Positions 35,317 through 44,592 of a stretch of 64,000 nucleotides of DNA are shown piece by piece. The translations under genes were made by a program, and so were the position numbers. The stretch comes from an uncultured Oscillospiraceae bacterium (lineage in GTDB: Bacteria > Bacillota > Clostridia > Oscillospirales > Oscillospiraceae): assembly GCA_947626315.1 (NCBI GenBank), contig CANQRQ010000011.1:1-64000 (forward strand). Direction: 5' to 3'. The notes under the pieces are model-generated. The model did not search any database, was not told the DNA's origin, and saw only the letters and a list, made by a program, of their open reading frames with translations. Within the stretch, counting starts at the first letter, position 1. The number at the start of each line of letters is the position of its first letter.

Positions 35317-36501
35317 ATGAACGAACTGGAACTGAAATACGGCTGCAACCCCAACCAGAAGCCCGCCCGCATCTTCATGCGGGACGGCAGCGACCTGCCG
35401 GTGACCGTCTTGAACGGCAAGCCCGGCTACATCAATTTCCTGGACGCCTTTAATTCCTGGCAGCTGGTCAAGGAGCTGAAGGAGGCCCTGGGCTTGCCCG
35501 CCGCCGCCTCCTTCAAGCACGTGTCTCCCACCTCCGGAGCCGTGGGCCTGCCCCTGAGCCCGGAACTGAAGAAGGCCTGCTTTGTGGACGACGTGCCCGG
35601 CCTGGATGAAAGCCCCCTGGCCTGCGCCTACGCCCGTGCCCGGGGCACCGACCGGCTCTGTTCCTTCGGGGACTGGGCCGCCCTCAGCGAGATCTGCGAC
35701 GGGACCACTGCCCGGCTCATCCAGCGGGAGGTATCCGACGGGGTGATCGCCCCCGGCTACACCCCGGAGGCCCTGGAGATCCTGAAGACCAAGCGCAAAG
35801 GGAACTACAACATCGTCCAGATCGACCCCGGCTATGTGCCCGCCCCCCAGGAGACCAAGGAGGTCTACGGCATCACCTTTGAGCAGGGCCGCAACGAGTT
35901 CAAGATCGGCCCCTGGCTGCTGGAAAATCTCGTCACCGCCAACAAGGACCTGCCCGAGAGCGCCAAGAGGGACCTGATCGTGGCGCTGATCACCCTGAAA
36001 TATACCCAGTCCAACTCCGTCTGCTACGCGGTGGACGGCCAGGCCATCGGCGTGGGCGCCGGGCAGCAGAGCCGCATCCACTGCACAAGGCTCGCCGGCA
36101 CCAAGGCGGACACCTGGTTTCTGCGCCAGCACCCGAAGGTGCTCTCCCTGCCCTTCCTGCCCACCCTGGGCCGCCCGGACCGGGACAACGCCGTGGACAG
36201 CTACATCAACGGCAACGAGGAGGACATCTGCGCCGAGGGCGTCTGGCAGCGGTACTTTACTACGCGTCCAGAGCCTCTGACGGCGGAGGAGAAGCGCGCC
36301 TGGCTGGACAGCCGCTCTGAGGTGGCCCTGGGCAGCGACGCCTTCTTCCCCTTCGCGGACAACATCCTCCGGGCGGCCCGCAGCGGCGTGCGCTATGTGG
36401 CCCAGCCCGGCGGCTCCATCCGGGACGACCTGGTGATCGCCGAGTGCGACCGGCAGAACATGGTCATGGCGTTTACGGGGATGAGGCTTTTTCACCATTA
36501 A
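35317..36501 (+). CDS. purH: AICAR transformylase, single-domain PurH
   Basis: A 394-residue protein equal to the C-terminal half of bifunctional PurH, transferring a formyl group from 10-formyl-THF to AICAR. Visible: LKYGCNPNQKPAR, SFKHVSPTSGAVG (catalytic Lys-His), KYTQSNSVCYAVDGQAIGVGAGQQSR and SDAFFPFADNI near the C-terminus. The cyclohydrolase half is absent and replaced by PurO two genes upstream. ATG 35317 follows AAGGAGGAGAAC. Confidence 0.93.
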   Translation: MNELELKYGCNPNQKPARIFMRDGSDLPVTVLNGKPGYINFLDAFNSWQLVKELKEALGLPAAASFKHVSPTSGAVGLPLSPELKKACFVDDVPGLDESPLACAYARARGTDRLCSFGDWAALSEICDGTTARLIQREVSDGVIAPGYTPEALEILKTKRKGNYNIVQIDPGYVPAPQETKEVYGITFEQGRNEFKIGPWLLENLVTANKDLPESAKRDLIVALITLKYTQSNSVCYAVDGQAIGVGAGQQSRIHCTRLAGTKADTWFLRQHPKVLSLPFLPTLGRPDRDNAVDSYINGNEEDICAEGVWQRYFTTRPEPLTAEEKRAWLDSRSEVALGSDAFFPFADNILRAARSGVRYVAQPGGSIRDDLVIAECDRQNMVMAFTGMRLFHH

Positions 36502-36506
36502 AAAGA

Positions 36507-36584
36507 ATTAGGAATGAGGAATTAAGAATTAGAAATTAATGGATACAGGGTCAGGAATGGAATATGTAATTCCTCATTCCTAAT
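36507..36584. repeat. Inverted ATTAGGAATGAGGAATTA repeat between purH and purD
   Basis: An 18-base perfect inverted pair, ATTAGGAATGAGGAATTA at 36507-36524 and its complement at 36567-36584, with extra partial copies to 36600. It fills most of the only sizeable AT-rich gap in the pur operon and can fold into a long hairpin without a clean T run. The same unit occurs at 5385. Confidence 0.75.
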
Positions 36585-36622
36585 TCATAATTCCTAATTG
36601 AATGAAAGGTAATTTAAGAGAT

Positions 36623-37900
36623 ATGAGGATCTTGGTTGTCGGCGGCGGAGGCCGCGAGCACGCGCTCATTAAAAAACTCCGGGAGGACCCCCGGACGGAG
36701 ACCGTCTACGCCCTGCCGGGCAACGGCGGTATCGCGGCGGACGCGGTCTGCGTCCCCATCGGCGCCACGGATATCCCGGCCATCGTGGCCTTTGCCAAGG
36801 AGAAGACTGTGGACTTTGCCGTGGTGGCCCCGGACGACCCCCTGGCCCTGGGGGCGGTGGACGCCCTGGAGGCGGCGGGCGTCCCCTGCTTCGGCCCCCG
36901 GCAGAACGCCGCCCTCATCGAGAGCAGCAAGGCCTTCGCCAAGGAGCTGATGAAGAAATACGGCATCCCCACCGCCCGCTTCGAGACCTTTACGGAGCTG
37001 GACGCCGCCCTCCGCTATGTGGAGGAGCAGGGCGCGCCCATCGTCATCAAGGCCGACGGCCTGGCTTTGGGCAAGGGCGTCACCGTGGCGGCCACGGTGG
37101 AGGAGGCCAAGGCCGCCCTGCGGGACTGCATGGAGGGCGGCAAGTTCGGCGCGGCGGGGGCCAAGGTGGTCATCGAGGAGTGCCTCAGCGGCCCGGAGAT
37201 CTCGGTGCTGAGCTTTACCGACGGGGAGAGCATTGTCCCCATGCTGTCCTCCATGGACCACAAGCGGGCCCTGGACGGCGACCGGGGCCTGAACACCGGC
37301 GGCATGGGCACCGTGGCTCCCAACCCCTACTACACCCCGGAGGTGGCGGCGCGCTGCATGGAGGAGATCTTCCTGCCCACGGTCCGGGCCATGAAAGCGG
37401 AGGGCCGGCCCTTCAAGGGCTGCCTGTACTTCGGCCTGATGCTCACCGCCCAGGGGCCGAAAGTCATTGAGTACAACTGCCGCTTCGGCGACCCGGAGAC
37501 CCAGGTGGTGCTGCCCCTGCTGGAGAGCAGCCTGCTGGAGATCATGCTGGCCGTCTCCCAGGGGCGGCTTGCCGGGACGGAGGTAAAATTCAGCGATAAA
37601 TCCGCCTGCTGCGTGGTGCTGGCCTCGAAGGGCTACCCGCAGCACTACGAGAAGGGCTTCCCCATCACCCTGCCGGAGACGGGGGCGGACGAGCGGATCT
37701 ATATTGCCGGGGCGGCCCGGAAGGACGGGCAGCTGGTCACCTCCGGCGGCCGGGTCCTGGGGGCCGTGGCCGTGGCCGATACCCTGGAAGAAGCTGTCAG
37801 CAAGGCCTATGCTTTGGCCGACAGGATCCACTTTGACAACGCCTTTTGCCGCCGGGATATCGGCGCGCGGGCTTTGAACGCGGTAAAGGAGAACTGCTGA
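36623..37900 (+). CDS. purD: Phosphoribosylamine-glycine ligase (GAR synthetase)
   Basis: A 425-residue ATP-grasp ligase. MRILVVGGGGREHALI is the family N-terminus, so ATG 36623 is preferred over ATG 36602, although the ribosome site is weak for both. The B domain has KADGLALGKGVTVA, the ATP-grasp core DHKRALDGDRGLNTGGMG, and YNCRFGDPETQVVLPLL binds metal. Its TGA overlaps the purL ATG. Confidence 0.93.
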   Translation: MRILVVGGGGREHALIKKLREDPRTETVYALPGNGGIAADAVCVPIGATDIPAIVAFAKEKTVDFAVVAPDDPLALGAVDALEAAGVPCFGPRQNAALIESSKAFAKELMKKYGIPTARFETFTELDAALRYVEEQGAPIVIKADGLALGKGVTVAATVEEAKAALRDCMEGGKFGAAGAKVVIEECLSGPEISVLSFTDGESIVPMLSSMDHKRALDGDRGLNTGGMGTVAPNPYYTPEVAARCMEEIFLPTVRAMKAEGRPFKGCLYFGLMLTAQGPKVIEYNCRFGDPETQVVLPLLESSLLEIMLAVSQGRLAGTEVKFSDKSACCVVLASKGYPQHYEKGFPITLPETGADERIYIAGAARKDGQLVTSGGRVLGAVAVADTLEEAVSKAYALADRIHFDNAFCRRDIGARALNAVKENC

Positions 37901-40900
37901 TGGTCTATCGCATCTATGTGGAAAAACGCCCCGGCCTCTCCCCGGAGGCGGGCAGCCTGCTGGCGGACCTCCGGGGCTTTCTGGGCATCCGGAGCCTGAC
38001 AGGCCTGCGGATCCTCAACCGCTACGACGCGGAGCGCATCCCGCCGGAGGTCTTTGACCGGGCCCGGAACGTGGTCTTCTCCGAGCCCCAGGTGGACCTC
38101 TGCTACGGGGAGGACTTCCCCCGGCCGGAGGGACCCCACAGCCTGCTGGCGGTGGAGGCCCTGCCGGGCCAATTCGACCAGCGGGCGGACAGCTGTGCCC
38201 AGTGCATCCAGCTGATGGCGGGGGGCGAACGGCCCCTGATCGCCTACGCCAAGGTCTATATCCTGGAGGGTGAGCTGAGCGGGGAGGAGCTGGACAAGCT
38301 CCGCGCCTATCTGATCAACCCGGTGGAGAGCCGGGAGGCCAGCCTGGACAAGCCCGAGACCCTGGTCCGCAGCCACCCCCAGCCCCCCATGGTGGAGACC
38401 CTGACGGGCTTTACCGCCCTGGACCGGGCGGGCCTCGCGGCCCTGCTGGAGAAGCTGGGCCTGGCCATGGACCTGGACGACCTTGCATTTTTGCAGGACT
38501 ATTTCAAAAACAACGAGTGCCGGGACCCCAGCATCACGGAGGTCCGCCTGGTGGACACCTATTGGTCCGACCACTGCCGGCACACCACCTTCGGCACCCA
38601 CCTGGAGGAGCCGGAGATCGCCGACCCGGCGGTGCAGGCCGCCTACGCGCGCTACCTGGCCGCCCGGGAAGAGGTCTACGGGGCGGAGAAGGCCGCGGCG
38701 CGGCCCCGGACCCTGATGGACATCGCCACCATCGGCGCCAAGACCCTGAAAAAGCGGGGGCTTCTGCCGGAGCTGGACGAGAGCGAGGAGATCAACGCCT
38801 GCTCCATCCATGTGCCCGCCCTGGTGGACGGGGAGGAGCAGGATTGGCTGCTGATGTTCAAGAACGAGACCCACAACCACCCCACCGAGATCGAGCCCTT
38901 CGGCGGCGCGGCCACCTGCATCGGCGGCTGCATCCGGGACCCCCTGTCCGGCCGGGCCTATGTGCACCAGGCCATGCGCGTCACCGGGGCCGCCGACCCC
39001 CGGGCCTCCTTTGAGGACACCCTGCCCGGCAAGCTCCCCCAGCGGAAGCTGACTGTCACCGCCGCGGCGGGCTACAGCTCCTACGGCAACCAGATCGGCC
39101 TGGCCACGGGCCACGTGGCGGAGCTCTACCACCCGGGCTATGCCGCCAAGCGCCTGGAATGCGGCGCGGTGGTGGCCGCCGCCCCGGCGGAGAACGTGCG
39201 CCGGGAGCGGCCCGCGCCGGGGGATGTGGTGATCCTCCTGGGCGGCCGCACCGGGCGGGACGGCATCGGCGGGGCCACCGGCTCCTCCAAGAGCCACAAT
39301 CTGAAATCCCTCACCACCATGGCCTCCGAGGTGCAGAAGGGCAACGCCCCCGAGGAGCGGAAGCTCCAGCGGCTCTTCCGGCAGAAGGAGGTCACCCGGC
39401 TGATAAAACGCTGCAACGACTTCGGCGCCGGCGGCGTGTCGGTTGCCATCGGCGAGCTGGCCGACGGGCTGGAGATCGACCTGGACGCGGTGCGCAAGAA
39501 GTACGAGGGCCTGGACGGCACGGAGCTGGCCATCTCCGAGAGCCAGGAGCGCATGGCCGTGGTGGTGTCCCCCCAGGACGAGGCGGCCTTCATCGCCGCG
39601 GCGGAGCGGGAGAACCTGGAGGCCTACCGGGTGGCGGTGGTCACCGAGAGCCCCCGCATGGTCATGACCTGGCGGGGGGAGAAGGTGGCCGACCTGAGCC
39701 GGGCCTTCCTCAACACCAACGGCGCGGTGAAGCGCGCGGCGGTGTCCGTGCCCCAAAAGGACCGGGCCGCCATGGGCAAGCCCCGCTTCCACTCCCTGCG
39801 GGAGATGGCCGGGAGCCTGAAATGCGCCTCCCGGCGGGGGCTCACGGAGCGCTTCGACGGCACCATCGGCGCGGGCAGCCTGCTGATGCCCTTCGGCGGC
39901 AGGACCCAGAGGACCCCGGCCCAGGCCATGGCGGCGCTGCTGCCGGTGCTGCCGGGGCAGGAGACGGAGCAGGGCAGCGTCATGGCCTGGGGCTGCGATC
40001 CGGACCGGCTGACCGTGGACCCCTATGCCGGGGCTATGGACAGCGTGGTCACGTCCCTGACCAAGATCGTGGCGGCGGGGGCGGACTACAGGTCCGCTTA
40101 TCTCTCGCTGCAGGAATTTTTTGAAAAGCTGCGGGAGGACCCGGACCGCTGGGGCAAGCCCTTCTCCGCCCTGCTGGGGGCCCTGGAGGCCCAGCTGGAC
40201 TACGGCTGCGCCGCCATCGGCGGGAAGGACTCCATGTCCGGCTCCTTCATGGACCTGGACGTGCCCCCCACGCTGATCTCCTTTGCCATCGCGCCTATCC
40301 GGGCCGGGGATGTGCTCTCTGCCGAGTTCAAAGAGGCGGGGCATCCGGTGTATGTGTTCGGCGGCGACGTGCCGGAGAACACGAAGGCCGCTTGGGAGGC
40401 GTTCCACGCTCTGGCCCGGCAGGGCAGGGTGAAGGCCGCCTGGGCCATTGAGGAGAGCGCCGCCGAGGCGGTGATGAAGATGTCCTTCGGCAACCGGATC
40501 GGGTTCAAGGCCAACGAGGAGATGACGGGGGACATGTGGCACATCCCCTTTTACGGGGCCATCGTGGCGGAGCTGAAGTCGGATACCGACTGCCCCTATG
40601 CCCGCCGTGTGGGCGTCACCGCGCCCGAGCCGGTGATCGACCTGGGCGGCGACAGCGCGCCCATCGACGAGCTGCTGGCGCTCAACGAGGCGGTGTTGGA
40701 GCAGGTGTTCCCCACTACCGCCGCCGCCCCCGGCGAGGCGCCGGCGATCTCCTGGGCGGGCAAGGCCCCGGCGGTGCTGCCCAAGGGCATCGCCCGGCCG
40801 CGGGTGACCATCCCCGTCTTCCCCGGCACCAACTGCGAGTACGACTCCGCCCGGGCCTGCCTCCGGGCCGGTCTGGAGCCGGAGATCGTGGTGGTGCGCA

Positions 40901-41592
40901 ACCTGAGCCCGGCGGCCCTGGCGGATTCCGCCGCCCGGCTGGAGGCGGCCATCCGCCGCAGCCAGATCGTCTTCATCCCCGGCGGCTTCTCCGGCGGCGA
41001 CGAGCCGGAGGGCTCCGGCAAGTTTATCGCCTCCTTCCTGAGAAGCCCCGCCCTCAGCCAGGCCGTCACAGACCTGCTGGAAGTCCGGGACGGGCTGATG
41101 CTGGGCGTGTGCAACGGCTTCCAGGCCCTCATCAAGCTGGGACTGGTTCCCTTCGGGAAAATCGTGGACACTGACGGGAGCTGCCCCACCCTGACCTACA
41201 ACACCATCGGCCGGCACCAGTCCTCCATTGTCCGCACCCGGGTCTGCTCCAAGCTGTCCCCCTGGCTGCTGGAGGCGGAGGAGGGCGGCGTGTACAGCGT
41301 GCCCATCTCCCACGGGGAGGGCCGCTTCCTGGCCTCCGAGGCGCTGCTGAAGGAGCTGGCCGCCAAGGGGCAGATCGCCACCCAGTACGTGGATCTGAGC
41401 GGCGCGCCCAGCATGGACACTGCCTTTAACCCCAACGGCTCTGTCTGGGCCGTGGAGGGCATCACCAGCCCCGACGGCCGGGTGCTGGGCAAGATGGGCC
41501 ACAGCGAGCGCACCGGCCCCGGCCTCTACCAAAACGTGCCCGGGGACTACGACATCGGCCTCTTTAGAAGCGCCAAAAAATACTTCTCTTAA
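37900..41592 (+). CDS. purL: Phosphoribosylformylglycinamidine synthase, single chain
   Basis: A 1230-residue enzyme converting FGAR to FGAM. The N-terminal PurS-like region precedes two AIRS-like halves (YWSDHCRHTTFGTHL, FKNETHNHPTEIEPFGGAATC, GRTGRDGIGGATGSSKSH; GGKDSMSG in the second half) and the C-terminal glutaminase (VTIPVFPGTNCEYDSARACLRAG, catalytic Cys in LGVCNGFQALIKLG, ISHGEGRF). The GTNCEYDS start and length fit the clostridial large PurL type. ATG 37900 overlaps purD. Last gene of the operon. Confidence 0.95.
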   Translation: MVYRIYVEKRPGLSPEAGSLLADLRGFLGIRSLTGLRILNRYDAERIPPEVFDRARNVVFSEPQVDLCYGEDFPRPEGPHSLLAVEALPGQFDQRADSCAQCIQLMAGGERPLIAYAKVYILEGELSGEELDKLRAYLINPVESREASLDKPETLVRSHPQPPMVETLTGFTALDRAGLAALLEKLGLAMDLDDLAFLQDYFKNNECRDPSITEVRLVDTYWSDHCRHTTFGTHLEEPEIADPAVQAAYARYLAAREEVYGAEKAAARPRTLMDIATIGAKTLKKRGLLPELDESEEINACSIHVPALVDGEEQDWLLMFKNETHNHPTEIEPFGGAATCIGGCIRDPLSGRAYVHQAMRVTGAADPRASFEDTLPGKLPQRKLTVTAAAGYSSYGNQIGLATGHVAELYHPGYAAKRLECGAVVAAAPAENVRRERPAPGDVVILLGGRTGRDGIGGATGSSKSHNLKSLTTMASEVQKGNAPEERKLQRLFRQKEVTRLIKRCNDFGAGGVSVAIGELADGLEIDLDAVRKKYEGLDGTELAISESQERMAVVVSPQDEAAFIAAAERENLEAYRVAVVTESPRMVMTWRGEKVADLSRAFLNTNGAVKRAAVSVPQKDRAAMGKPRFHSLREMAGSLKCASRRGLTERFDGTIGAGSLLMPFGGRTQRTPAQAMAALLPVLPGQETEQGSVMAWGCDPDRLTVDPYAGAMDSVVTSLTKIVAAGADYRSAYLSLQEFFEKLREDPDRWGKPFSALLGALEAQLDYGCAAIGGKDSMSGSFMDLDVPPTLISFAIAPIRAGDVLSAEFKEAGHPVYVFGGDVPENTKAAWEAFHALARQGRVKAAWAIEESAAEAVMKMSFGNRIGFKANEEMTGDMWHIPFYGAIVAELKSDTDCPYARRVGVTAPEPVIDLGGDSAPIDELLALNEAVLEQVFPTTAAAPGEAPAISWAGKAPAVLPKGIARPRVTIPVFPGTNCEYDSARACLRAGLEPEIVVVRNLSPAALADSAARLEAAIRRSQIVFIPGGFSGGDEPEGSGKFIASFLRSPALSQAVTDLLEVRDGLMLGVCNGFQALIKLGLVPFGKIVDTDGSCPTLTYNTIGRHQSSIVRTRVCSKLSPWLLEAEEGGVYSVPISHGEGRFLASEALLKELAAKGQIATQYVDLSGAPSMDTAFNPNGSVWAVEGITSPDGRVLGKMGHSERTGPGLYQNVPGDYDIGLFRSAKKYFS

Positions 41593-41601
41593 ACCTTTTG
41601 T

Positions 41602-41639
41602 CCCGGACAGGTCATGTGCCTGTCCGGGAGTATTTTTTT
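41602..41639 (+). terminator. Terminator of the purine operon
   Basis: A perfect 10-bp stem (CCCGGACAGG at 41602-41611 with 41619-41628), a 7-base loop and a T7 tract at 41633-41639. Confidence 0.93.
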
Positions 41640-41645
41640 GCTTGC

Positions 41646-41674
41646 TTGTAATCGTTTTTTAGCTGTGCTATACT
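41646..41674 (+). promoter_or_regulatory. Promoter of the ABC importer operon
   Basis: TTGTAA (41646-41651), 17 bases, TATACT (41669-41674), immediately after the pur terminator and ahead of ATG 41724. Confidence 0.75.
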
Positions 41675-41723
41675 GATTGCTATGAAAAAACGCCGGAGCG
41701 GCGCGGAACGGATGGAGAGAGCC

Positions 41724-42812
41724 ATGAAAGTTGTCTTGCGGAATGTGACGAAAAAGTTCCCGGCCCGGGGAAAGAAGGACCGGGAGGTGACGGCGGTCAG
41801 CGATTTCAGCTTTGAGATCCCGGACGGCCAGCTGGTGGCGCTGCTGGGCCCCTCCGGCTGCGGCAAAAGCACCACCCTCAACCTGCTCTGCGGCCTGCAG
41901 CGGCCGGACAGCGGGCAGATCTTCTTCGGCGAGGAGGAGGTTACCCAGCTGCCTCCGGAGAAGCGGGGCGTGGGGATGGTGTTTCAGAATTACGCCCTCT
42001 ACCCCCATCTTACCGTCCTGCAGAACATCCTCTTCCCCCTGCAGAACCTGAAGGGGGCGGAGAAGCTCAGCAAGGCGGAGATGAACCGGCGGGCCCGGGA
42101 GGCGGCAGAGCTGGTGCAGATCGGCGAGCTGCTGGACCGGAAGCCGGCGGAGCTCTCCGGCGGCCAGCAGCAGCGGGTGGCCATCGCCCGGGCGCTGGTG
42201 AAAATGCCCCGGATTTTGCTGATGGACGAGCCCCTCTCCAACCTGGACGCCCGGCTGCGGCTGCAGACCCGGGAGGAGATCCGGCGCATCCAGAAGGAGA
42301 CGGGGATCACCACCGTCTTTGTCACCCATGACCAGGAGGAGGCCATGAGCATCTCCGACCGGATCGTGGTGATGCGGGAAGGCCTGGTCCAGCAGATCGG
42401 CCGGCCCCAGGAGGTCTACGACCAGCCGGCCAACCTGTTTGTGGCCAAGTTCCTGGGCAGTCCGCCCATTAACCTCTTTGAGGGCCGCGTCAGCGGCGGC
42501 CGGGTCTTCATCGGCGAAGAGGCGGTGCTCGCCGCGCCGGGCCTGGCCGGCGGGGAAGTGACTGTGGGCGTCCGGCCCGAGGGCTTCCTGCTGAAAGCGG
42601 ACGGGGCCCTGGGCTGCAGGCTGCGGGGCGTGGAGGTCCTGGGCCGGGACGTCAGCGTGCTGGCCGCTCACGAGGCCTGCCCCGGCGCCGTGATCCGGGC
42701 CATTGTCAACGCCCAGGAGCGGCCGGACCCGGCGGCGGACACGGTGCGTTTTGATCTGAAGCCCGGCAAGGTCTTTCTCTTTGACAAGACCGGGGACCAA
42801 CGGCTTCTGTAA
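41724..42812 (+). CDS. CUT1-type sugar ABC transporter ATPase (MalK/UgpC-like)
   Basis: A 362-residue nucleotide-binding subunit. Walker A GPSGCGKST (42-50), signature LSGGQQQRVAIARAL, Walker B ILLMDEPLSNLDA, and a C-terminal TOBE/OB regulatory domain (GVRPEGFLLKADG) typical of MalK/UgpC. It energises the two downstream permeases. ATG 41724 (GGAGAG seven bases upstream) is preferred over ATG 41682, which would lie within ten bases of the -10. Substrate unknown: a sugar, polyol or glycerophosphate type is most likely. Confidence 0.9.
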   Translation: MKVVLRNVTKKFPARGKKDREVTAVSDFSFEIPDGQLVALLGPSGCGKSTTLNLLCGLQRPDSGQIFFGEEEVTQLPPEKRGVGMVFQNYALYPHLTVLQNILFPLQNLKGAEKLSKAEMNRRAREAAELVQIGELLDRKPAELSGGQQQRVAIARALVKMPRILLMDEPLSNLDARLRLQTREEIRRIQKETGITTVFVTHDQEEAMSISDRIVVMREGLVQQIGRPQEVYDQPANLFVAKFLGSPPINLFEGRVSGGRVFIGEEAVLAAPGLAGGEVTVGVRPEGFLLKADGALGCRLRGVEVLGRDVSVLAAHEACPGAVIRAIVNAQERPDPAADTVRFDLKPGKVFLFDKTGDQRLL

Positions 42813-42823
42813 GGGAGGCGCTC

Positions 42824-43720
42824 ATGGATAAGAAAAGCGCGAAGGGCTGGCTCTACATTCTGCCAGCGTTCCTGTTTTTGGGGGTCTTTCTGCTCTACCC
42901 TCTGGTGGACGTGTTTATCTACTCCTTTGAGGAGGGCTTCAACTTCGCTTCCCAGAGCTACTACGGCGTGGGGAGCTATAACTACGCCTATGTGCTGCGG
43001 GACCCCTATTTCCTCCAGGCGGTGAAAAACACCTTCCTTCTGGTGGCCATTACGGTGCCGGTCTCCACCGGGCTGGCGCTGCTGATCTCTCTGGGCCTGA
43101 GCTCCATCTCCCGGCTCCGGGAGCTGTATCAGACCATCTTTTTCCTGCCCTATGTGACCAACACCCTGGCCGTGGGCCTGGTGTTCATGATCCTGTTCAA
43201 GCGGACGCCCTATACCGACGGCCTGGCCAACCTGATCATCGGCCTGTTCGGGGCGGAGCCGGTGGATTTTATCGACGGGCCCTACTGGGCCAAGATGACG
43301 GTGCTGTGCCTGTACACGGTCTGGATCGTGATGCCCTTTAAGATCCTGATCCTCACCAGCGCCCTGGCCTCCGTGAACCGGGACTACTACAACGCCGCCC
43401 GGATCGACGGCACCCCCGCCTGGCGCATCTTCACCCGGATCACCGTCCCCATGATCTCGCCCACCATCGTCTATTTGATCATTACCGGCTTTATCGGCGC
43501 GTTCAAGGCCTACAGCGACGCGGTGGCCCTGTTCGGGACCAACCTGAACGCGGCGGGGATGAACACCATTGTGGGCTACGTGTACGACATGCTCTACGGC
43601 AGCAGCGGCGGCTATCCCTCCTACGCCTCCGCGGCGGCGATCCTGCTGTTCGCCATCGTGCTGACCATCACCTGCCTGAACCTGCTGATCAGCCGGAAGC
43701 ATGTCAGCTATCTTTCCTGA
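42824..43720 (+). CDS. CUT1 ABC permease (UgpA/MalF-like)
   Basis: A 298-residue inner-membrane protein with about six helices. The coupling motif is DGTPAWRIFTRITVPMISP (EAA loop). The N-terminus reads GWLYILPAFLFLGVFLLYPLVDVFIYSFEEGF as in UgpA permeases. ATG 42824 follows AAGGGAGGCGCTC. Partner of the next gene. Confidence 0.92.
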   Translation: MDKKSAKGWLYILPAFLFLGVFLLYPLVDVFIYSFEEGFNFASQSYYGVGSYNYAYVLRDPYFLQAVKNTFLLVAITVPVSTGLALLISLGLSSISRLRELYQTIFFLPYVTNTLAVGLVFMILFKRTPYTDGLANLIIGLFGAEPVDFIDGPYWAKMTVLCLYTVWIVMPFKILILTSALASVNRDYYNAARIDGTPAWRIFTRITVPMISPTIVYLIITGFIGAFKAYSDAVALFGTNLNAAGMNTIVGYVYDMLYGSSGGYPSYASAAAILLFAIVLTITCLNLLISRKHVSYLS

Positions 43721-43734
43721 AGGGGGGCAGAGAG

Positions 43735-44592
43735 ATGGAACATGAATACAGCGGCGGCCTGGGCAAAAAGAGAGCCCTGCGGGGGCTGACCTATGTGCTT
43801 TTGACGGTCTGGGCCCTGGTGGTGCTGTTTCCCTTTTACTGGATGCTGCTCAGCTCCGTGAAGAGCTACGGCGCCTATAACGCGGAGTATATCCCCCAGC
43901 TCTTCACCCTCCAGCCCACCCTGGAGAACTACCGGGAGGCCTTTACCGCGGTGCCCCTGGCCCGCTTCTTTGCCAACACGGTGCTCTTTACCCTGCTCAC
44001 CACGGCCTTGATGCTGGCGGTGACGGTTTTGGCGGCCTACGCCTTTGCCCGCCTGAACTTTAGGGGCAAGAACCTGGTCTTTGTCCTCTTCCTCTCCCTG
44101 ATGATGATCCCCAGCGAGCTGGTGGTCATCACCAACTTTGTCACCATTACGGAGCTGGACCTGCGCAACAGCTTCCCGGGGCTGATCCTGCCCTCTGTGA
44201 CCTCCGTGTTCTATATCTACCTGCTCAAGGAGAACTTTGAGCAGGTGCCGGAGCAGCTGTACTACGCCGCCAAGGTGGACGGCACCTCCGACTTGAAGTA
44301 TCTCTTCAAGGTGATGGTGCCCATCTGCCGGCCCACGGTGGTGACCATCACCATCCTCAAGGCCATCGAGTGCTGGAACTCCTATGTCTGGCCCCGGCTG
44401 ATCACCGACGACGAGCGGTACTTCCTGGTGTCCAACGGCATCCAGACCATCCGGGAGAGCGGCTTCGGGCGGGAGAACATCCCCGCCATGATGGCCGCGG
44501 TGGTGGTGATCTCCGCCCCCCTGATCCTGCTGTTCCTGGCCTTTCGCCGGATGATCATGGAGGGCGTGTCCAGAGGGGGGACGAAGGGATGA
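43735..44592 (+). CDS. CUT1 ABC permease (UgpE/MalG-like)
   Basis: A 285-residue permease with six helices and the coupling loop AAKVDGTSDLKYLFKVMVPICRP. LFPFYWMLLSSVKS at the N-terminus and SLMMIPSELVVITNFV are typical of MalG/UgpE. Its TGA overlaps the ATG of the binding protein (ATGA), so the two are translationally coupled. Confidence 0.92.
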   Translation: MEHEYSGGLGKKRALRGLTYVLLTVWALVVLFPFYWMLLSSVKSYGAYNAEYIPQLFTLQPTLENYREAFTAVPLARFFANTVLFTLLTTALMLAVTVLAAYAFARLNFRGKNLVFVLFLSLMMIPSELVVITNFVTITELDLRNSFPGLILPSVTSVFYIYLLKENFEQVPEQLYYAAKVDGTSDLKYLFKVMVPICRPTVVTITILKAIECWNSYVWPRLITDDERYFLVSNGIQTIRESGFGRENIPAMMAAVVVISAPLILLFLAFRRMIMEGVSRGGTKG

